Source of the DNA: Streptomyces africanus
GTDB taxonomy: Bacteria; Actinomycetota; Actinomycetes; Streptomycetales; Streptomycetaceae
DNA: 64,000 nt
NCBI RefSeq assembly: GCF_002150735.1
Contig: NZ_MUKA01000100.1
Location: 18,460 to 82,459, forward strand
Reading direction: 5' to 3'
Numbering within the stretch: position 1 is the stretch's first letter; the number at the start of each line of letters is the position of its first letter. The notes below the pieces were generated by a model that was given only the letters and a program-made list of their open reading frames with translations, did not search any database and was not told the origin of the DNA. Below are positions 61,574-64,000 of this stretch, piece after piece. Both the position numbers and the translations under genes were made by a program.

Positions 61574-62416
61574 ATGCACAACCGTACGGGCGACCCGCGT
61601 GCCGTGGTCGTCGTCACCGGAGCGGGCGGGATGGGATCTGCGGTCGCGCGACGCCTGGGCAGCGGAACGACGCTGATCCTCGCCGACCACGCGCGCGAGC
61701 GGCTCGATCAGGTCGTCGCGGAGCTGAGCGCGGAGGGGTACGCGGCACAGGGCGTGCCGACCGACGTCTCCGACCGTGCGTCGGTCGAGCGGCTCGCCCG
61801 CACCGCGGCGGAGCAGGGGCGGATCACCGCCGTGGTGCACACGGCCGGTGTCGCCGCCGCGACGGCCTCGGTCCGCGGGATCCTCGACGTGGACCTGCTC
61901 GGCACGGTGTATGTCATCGAGGCGTTCGAGAAGGTGGCCGTCCGCGGCACCTCGCTGGTCTGTGTCGCCAGCCTGGCCGGGCACATGGCCTCGCTCGACG
62001 ACGAGGACGAGACCGCCCTGGCGACGGCTTCCGCCGAGGAACTGCTCGGGCTGAAGGCGGTCACGGCCCTCGGCGACGACGCGACCGCCGCGTACATCCT
62101 GGCCAAGCGCGCCAACCACGTGCGCGTGCAGGCCGCCGCCCTCGCCTGGAACCGGCTCGGCGCCCGCATCAACACCATCAGCCCCGGGGTCGTCGCCACC
62201 GCCATGGCGAAGGCGGAGGCCGACGCGGACGCCGGCGGGCACATGCTCGCGATGCTCGACGCGTGCGGCGCGGGCCGGCCGGGCACGCCCGGCGAGATCG
62301 CCGACGCGGTGGCCTTCCTCACCGGCCCCGAGGCCCGGTACATCACCGGCAGCGACCTCCTCGTCGACGGCGGGCAGGCGGCCTGGATCCGCCGGCACAG
62401 GAGGCGTCCGGGCTGA
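61574..62416 (+). CDS. SDR oxidoreductase closing the P450 set
   Basis: A 280-residue SDR: VVTGAGGMGSAVARRLGSG (a G-rich cofactor loop of the less common GAGGMG type), AGVAA, and the catalytic area around CVASLAGHMASL and YILAKRANHV. ATG 61574 follows AAGGAG. The end, ARYITGSDLLVDGGQA, is typical. It probably oxidises an alcohol made by the upstream P450, but the substrate is unknown. Confidence 0.88.
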   Translation: MHNRTGDPRAVVVVTGAGGMGSAVARRLGSGTTLILADHARERLDQVVAELSAEGYAAQGVPTDVSDRASVERLARTAAEQGRITAVVHTAGVAAATASVRGILDVDLLGTVYVIEAFEKVAVRGTSLVCVASLAGHMASLDDEDETALATASAEELLGLKAVTALGDDATAAYILAKRANHVRVQAAALAWNRLGARINTISPGVVATAMAKAEADADAGGHMLAMLDACGAGRPGTPGEIADAVAFLTGPEARYITGSDLLVDGGQAAWIRRHRRRPG

Positions 62417-62497
62417 CGGTCACAGGGCCGCCGGGTTTCCGGGACGGACAGTTCCGGGCGACCATGGCGGGGCGCCCCTACCGCAGGGAGGCTCCCC

Positions 62498-62938
62498 ATG
62501 ACCGACTCACCCGCCCCCGGCCCCGGCGTGCTGCCGACGACCGCGCGCACGGGACGTGTCGAACTGACGCCCGCCGCCGAAGACTTGCTGCGGCGGCTGA
62601 CCGGGACGCACGGACCGGTGATGTTCCACCAGTCCGGCGGCTGCTGCGACGGCAGCGCCCCCATGTGCTACCCGCGGGGCGAGTTCCGGGTCGGTGCCGG
62701 GGACGTCCTGCTGGGGCACGTGGCCGGGGACACCCCGTTCTGGATGAGCGGGGACCAGTACGCGTACTGGTCGCACACCCACCTCACCGTGGACGTGGTC
62801 CCGGGCCGTGGCAGCGGCTTCTCCCTGGAGGCACCGGAGGGCGTCCGCTTCCTGCTCCGCTCCCGCCTGCTCACCGACGAGGAACTGCGCCGCATCGAGT
62901 CGGAACCGCCCCTGCCGACGGGGGCGGACACGCCCTAG
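62498..62938 (+). CDS. DUF779 family protein
   Basis: A 146-residue protein. Conserved HQSGGCCDGSAPMCYP and the WMSGDQYAYWSHTHLTVDVVPGRG segment mark DUF779, a family often encoded near acetaldehyde/alcohol dehydrogenases, with a probable metal-binding Cys-Cys/His set. ATG 62498 follows GGGAGG. Its cellular role is not known; it lies next to the P450/SDR group. Confidence 0.9.
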   Translation: MTDSPAPGPGVLPTTARTGRVELTPAAEDLLRRLTGTHGPVMFHQSGGCCDGSAPMCYPRGEFRVGAGDVLLGHVAGDTPFWMSGDQYAYWSHTHLTVDVVPGRGSGFSLEAPEGVRFLLRSRLLTDEELRRIESEPPLPTGADTP

Positions 62939-62947
62939 GGTGGGCCC

Positions 62948-63418
62948 ATGTACGCGACGCGGGTCTCCGGGCATGTCGACGCGCCCCGTGCGGACGTCTA
63001 CCGGGCCCTGGTGAGCGCGGAGGCGGTCGCGCGCTGGCGGGTGCCGGCGGGGATGAGCGGTGAGGTGCACGAGTTCGACGCCCGTGAGGGCGGCCGGTTC
63101 CGTGTCTCGCTCACCTACGAGGCGCCGGAGGCCACCGGGAAGTCGGCCGCGCACACCGACACGTACCACGGCCGCTTCGCACGGCTCGTGCCGGACGCGC
63201 AGGTGGTCGAGGTGCTCGAGTTCGAGACCGTCGACCCCCTGCTGGGCGGCACGATGACCCTGACGACGACACTCTCCGACGCCGAGGGCGGTGGCACCGA
63301 CGTCGTCATGGTCCACGAGGGGATCCCCGACGCCGTGCCCGCCGCCGACAACGAGACGGGCACGCGCATGGCCCTGGCGAACCTGGCCCGGTTCGTCGAA
63401 GCCGACCGCGACTCCTAG
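62948..63418 (+). CDS. SRPBCC/AHSA1-family protein
   Basis: A 156-residue START-like domain protein (AHSA1 class): SGHVDAPRADVYRALVSAEAVARWRVP opening and the late MALANLARFVEAD helix. These proteins hold hydrophobic ligands or act as polyketide-like cyclases or anti-stress binders. ATG 62948 has only a weak site, 9 bases after the DUF779 stop. Its stop overlaps the chorismate mutase stop by 4 bases. Confidence 0.88.
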   Translation: MYATRVSGHVDAPRADVYRALVSAEAVARWRVPAGMSGEVHEFDAREGGRFRVSLTYEAPEATGKSAAHTDTYHGRFARLVPDAQVVEVLEFETVDPLLGGTMTLTTTLSDAEGGGTDVVMVHEGIPDAVPAADNETGTRMALANLARFVEADRDS

Positions 63419-64000
63419 GCGCACACCGACGGCAGTGCCCGCCCGAGCCCTTTCATGTGCAGCGCGTCGAGCCGGTGGATGTACGCGGACCAGCCGGCGG
63501 CCGCGGCCAGGCGCGGGCCGCACGAGGGCAGGGCCCGGGCCCGTTCCGTGGCGTCGAGCGCGGCCAGCAGCTGTGTGGTGATGCGGTCGAGGGCCGGGCG
63601 GACCTCCGTGGCCAGGTCGGGCCGCTCGGTGGGACGCTCGGCGGGGTGCGCGTCCCAGCGGGCGTACAGGCCGCGCTGCACCAGCTTGTTCGCCTCGATC
63701 TGGTCCCGGAACACGGCGGCCACGGCATCCGCGTCGAGGCCGAGGCCGGCCGCCCGGGCGCGGACGTCGTCCAGGATCCGCGCCTCGCGCTCCGGGTCGT
63801 CGATCGGCGTGTCCGTGCCGTACTTGGCGGCGGCGACCTTGTCGGCCAGCAGGAGCCGCTGGACGAGCAGTTCGGTCACCGGCGACAGGCCCGGCGCGGC
63901 GTCGTGCGCGGCGACGGCGTGACGTACGGGAGCGGGCCGCTCGGCGGCGGTGGCCGGGCCGGCCGCACCGACGGCCAGAGTCGCCGCGGTCGTCAGGGTG
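63415..64000 (-). CDS. Secreted (gamma-class) chorismate mutase, 5' end cut by the window
   Basis: The frame is open to the last base and encodes at least 195 residues minus the start. The first visible residues (TLTTAATLAVGAAGPATA) are the hydrophobic core and cleavage site of a secretion signal, followed by a mature helical protein with VTELLVQRLLLADKVAAAKYGTDTPIDDPEREARILDDVRA and FRDQIEANKLVQRGLYARW, the active-site helices of AroQ chorismate mutase. Exported gamma-class mutases convert chorismate to prephenate outside the cytoplasm; their role in actinomycetes is uncertain. A start at GTG 63879 would remove the signal and is rejected. Confidence 0.88.
   Translation of the reverse strand, partial: TLTTAATLAVGAAGPATAAERPAPVRHAVAAHDAAPGLSPVTELLVQRLLLADKVAAAKYGTDTPIDDPEREARILDDVRARAAGLGLDADAVAAVFRDQIEANKLVQRGLYARWDAHPAERPTERPDLATEVRPALDRITTQLLAALDATERARALPSCGPRLAAAAGWSAYIHRLDALHMKGLGRALPSVCA

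Noticed and set aside
58816..61617. A 933-residue open frame on the minus strand
   Set aside because: Opposite the P450, ferredoxin and reductase genes; a shadow frame.

Overview
The window is high-GC DNA (about 70% or more by eye) with GTG and TTG starts, purine-rich ribosome sites, rare TTA leucine codons and actinomycete families throughout (two-component systems, PP2C/ATPase switch proteins, P450s, MHS and DHA2 transporters). It is almost certainly from a Streptomyces or a close relative. No rRNA, tRNA, phage, insertion sequence or CRISPR array was seen.

Region 1 (1 to about 15.4 kb) is the right part of a thiopeptide (pyridine-centred RiPP) cluster that starts upstream of the window. 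In order it holds: the end of a zinc-ligand protein, an E1-like/dehydrogenase fusion, a SagB-type dehydrogenase, a second leader-binding protein, a YcaO cyclodehydratase, a split LanB dehydratase (glutamylation and elimination proteins), the precursor peptide, a previously unlisted 30-residue second precursor-like ORF, the [4+2] pyridine synthase, a RiPP radical SAM (methyltransferase-type) protein, a DUF5825-like protein, a small YdhR-like protein and, on the opposite strand, a thiostrepton-type 23S rRNA methyltransferase. The core SCTTTGCTTSSSSSSSS resembles berninamycin-type cores. The predicted product is a large-ring, Ser/Dha-tailed thiopeptide that binds the L11/23S rRNA site, with extra tailoring by the radical SAM module. 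A strong hairpin, a ribosome-site-sequestering stem and a TTA codon lie between the precursor and the synthase, pointing to staged expression of the macrocyclising step.

Region 2 (15.5-23.7 kb) is an organic-acid transporter with a two-component system and a TAXI binding protein, an ECF41/SigJ-like sigma factor with an FAD oxidoreductase, and an acyltransferase. Region 3 (23.7-33 kb) has a decayed SDR pseudogene, two tandem SDR paralogues sharing an upstream motif plus a TetR regulator, an ABC exporter, an XRE-cupin regulator divergent from an EamA exporter with phased repeats between, a B3/4-domain protein and a PaiB-like protein. Region 4 (32-45 kb) has a TetR/P450 pair, a dehydratase/dehydrogenase pair for sugar acids, a PP2C phosphatase with a divergent ATPase, two MFS transporters and an NB-ARC regulator.

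Region 5 (45-57 kb) has a DUF5701 protein, an AraC regulator, an alpha/beta hydrolase, an APH-like kinase, a divergent Lrp/LysE pair, a large PAS-GAF-PP2C-ATPase protein, a stress-type SDR, and an ATP-grasp ligase with a CocE-type hydrolase behind a SigB-like promoter. Region 6 (57-64 kb) is an MFS/P450/ferredoxin/ferredoxin reductase/SDR set behind a perfect 18-bp inverted repeat, then a DUF779 protein, a SRPBCC protein and a secreted chorismate mutase cut by the window edge.
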